A DNA stretch of 15,962 nt from JACMOY01 sp046590855 (GTDB lineage: Bacteria > Actinomycetota > Actinomycetes > Actinomycetales > Angustibacteraceae). The stretch spans positions 1 to 15,962 of the forward strand of contig JBKJTJ010000214.1 in assembly GCA_046590855.1 (NCBI GenBank). The letters are read 5' to 3'. Position 1 is the first letter of the stretch, and each line of letters opens with the position of its first letter. The position numbers and the translations under genes were made by a program. Below are positions 14,769 to 15,962 of this stretch, in pieces. The notes under the pieces are model-generated. The model saw only the letters and a program-made list of their open reading frames with translations. It was not told the DNA's origin and did no database searches.

Positions 14769-15962
14769 ATGGCTGTAGCAAATAGCGAATTTGTCGTTGA
14801 ACGAACCTGGAAACCCGACCACTCGACCCCGCAGCGCTGGGTTTGGTCGCACGTCAAGCGCCACGCCTGGTGGATTATCGGGCTGTTTGTCGGGGCCTTT
14901 GGCAATGCGGCGCTGGCGGCGGCGGTGCCGCTCCTGACCGGCATGGCCTTCACCGCCGTGTCGGCTGGCGATACCCGCACGCTGTTCTGGGCCGCGATCT
15001 GGATTGTGGTCGGGCAGTTTATTCGCGGCATTGTCCAGCTCCTGCGCAATTTTTCCTCGGAGATTATCGGCCAGCGGCTGGAGCGCGATGTCCGCTCGGA
15101 GCTGTACACCAGCCTGCTCGGCAAGAGCATGGCTTTCCACGATAGCAAGCCGACCGGCGATGTGATGGCCCGTGCCACCAACGATGTGCGCGAGATGAAC
15201 CTGATGCTCAACCCCGGCACGAACCTGGTGATCGGCTCGGGCATGTTTTTGCTGATGCCGATTCTGGTGGCGCCCTCGATGAGCTGGCAGCTCGTGCTGG
15301 TGCCAACGCTCTATCTGATCGTCTACTTCTGGCTGGTGTTCGACTATCTGCGCAAGCTGCGCCCAAGCACCACGGCGGTCCGCCAGGCCTTTGGCGACCT
15401 CAACGCCACCCTGGCCGAGGCGATCGATGGCATCGAGACGGTCAAGGGCGCCGCCCAGGAGCAGCGCGAGCAGACTCGCTTTCGGGCGGCGGTCGAGCGC
15501 TGGCGCACCGCCTTTGTCCGCCAGGGCGATATCGAGGCGATCTTTTTGCCGGTGCTGCTGCTAGGTCTGACCCAGGGATTTGGCTTTCTGCACAGCCTGC
15601 TGCTGTTCCGCTCCGGCGCGATCACGGTTGGCGATATCATCGCCTTCAATGGGCTGATCCTGCTGTTTGGATTCCCTACCTTCACCGCGCAGTTCGCCTA
15701 CTCGCAGGTCTCCAGCGGCATGGCCGGCGCCCGCCGTATCCTGGAGCTGATCACGACCGAGACCGAGCTGGACGAGAATGCCCGCGGCTACGCCGAGCCG
15801 ATGCGCGGCGAGATTGAGTTCGAGAATGTCTCGTTCAGCTACAACAACGCCCTGAAGGCGGTCCACAACGTCAGCTTCACGATCAAGCCCGGCCAGACGG
15901 TGGCGCTGGTCGGCCAGACCGGCTCGGGTAAGTCGTCGATCACCAAGCTGCTCAATCGCACC
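14769..15962 (+). CDS. ABC exporter, fused membrane and ATPase domains (partial, 3' end outside window)
   Basis: The first 398 codons of a type IV (ABCB/MsbA-like) exporter half-transporter; translation is open to the last base of the window. An N-terminal cytoplasmic stretch (1-30) leads to a six-helix membrane domain, with hydrophobic runs near 34-60, 74-92, 150-172, 176-192, 257-275 and 282-305. The family wording ERDVRSELYTSLLGKSMAFHD at about 107-127 and LAEAIDGIETVKGAAQE at about 219-235 is clear. The ATPase domain opens with GEIEFENVSFSY and reaches Walker A GQTGSGKS at 382-389; signature and Walker B lie beyond the window. The start ATG has AGGG seven bases upstream. The substrate is unknown; such genes are often in pairs encoding heterodimers, so a second exporter gene downstream would not surprise. 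A/T-ending codons such as ATT, TTT and GAT mark it as the right-hand lineage. Confidence 0.9.
   Translation, partial: MAVANSEFVVERTWKPDHSTPQRWVWSHVKRHAWWIIGLFVGAFGNAALAAAVPLLTGMAFTAVSAGDTRTLFWAAIWIVVGQFIRGIVQLLRNFSSEIIGQRLERDVRSELYTSLLGKSMAFHDSKPTGDVMARATNDVREMNLMLNPGTNLVIGSGMFLLMPILVAPSMSWQLVLVPTLYLIVYFWLVFDYLRKLRPSTTAVRQAFGDLNATLAEAIDGIETVKGAAQEQREQTRFRAAVERWRTAFVRQGDIEAIFLPVLLLGLTQGFGFLHSLLLFRSGAITVGDIIAFNGLILLFGFPTFTAQFAYSQVSSGMAGARRILELITTETELDENARGYAEPMRGEIEFENVSFSYNNALKAVHNVSFTIKPGQTVALVGQTGSGKSSITKLLNRT

Overview
The window looks like two genomes joined inside one gene. Positions 1 to about 13,030 carry compact, very high-GC DNA (the first 60 bases count to 73% GC) with almost exclusively G/C third codon positions and many GTG starts. 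The gene order recA-recX / gluABCD / miaB / LigB-like gene / miaA / dapF is a classic chromosomal neighbourhood of Actinomycetota. From about 13,110 to the end the DNA has lower and more uneven GC (about 52% by hand count over 13,321-13,440), A/T-ending codons, AT-rich sigma70-type promoters, and protein sequence resembling Chloroflexota (phylum assigned from memory of family sequences, moderate confidence). The switch falls inside recA, so the 350-residue RecA is a mosaic: a non-actinobacterial N-terminal half on an actinobacterial C-terminal half. A metagenomic assembly chimera at a conserved recA segment is the simplest explanation; real recombination is the alternative.

Layout from the left. 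A LarA-type nickel-pincer racemase homologue and an RsmC-like methyltransferase run rightward (11-1880). Five genes then run leftward: an AbiEi-HTH/DUF559 protein (1928-2872), dapF (2982-3845), miaA (3853-4752), a LigB-like dioxygenase-fold protein (4749-5444) and miaB (5448-6920). From miaB to dapF the genes are coupled or nearly touching, a probable operon in which MiaA makes i6A37 in tRNA and MiaB thiomethylates it to ms2i6A37, while DapF supplies meso-diaminopimelate for lysine and peptidoglycan. Two copies of a 42-bp hairpin element flank the DUF559 gene.

Divergent from miaB is a complete glutamate-type ABC importer, gluABCD (7071-10305), with a GlnR/PhoP-like site GTCAC-n6-GTAAC upstream. 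It converges on a Tat-exported purple-acid-phosphatase-like gene (10274-11904) broken by a one-base frameshift and a nonsense codon that replaces the conserved metal-ligand tyrosine. Upstream of that gene are three (G/T)TCAC sites spaced exactly 22 bp apart, a possible PHO box. recX and the recA mosaic follow on the minus strand.

The right-hand segment has a recA promoter with a possible SOS box between its -35 and -10 elements, a 21-bp perfect inverted repeat, a FrnE/DsbA-family oxidoreductase (13894-14541) and, divergently, the first 398 codons of an ABC exporter that runs off the end. I found no tRNA, rRNA, CRISPR array, transposase or phage gene, and no convincing new multi-gene system. 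The most notable items are the recA mosaic, the repeat-flanked DUF559 gene, the doubly hit phosphatase and the candidate regulatory boxes.
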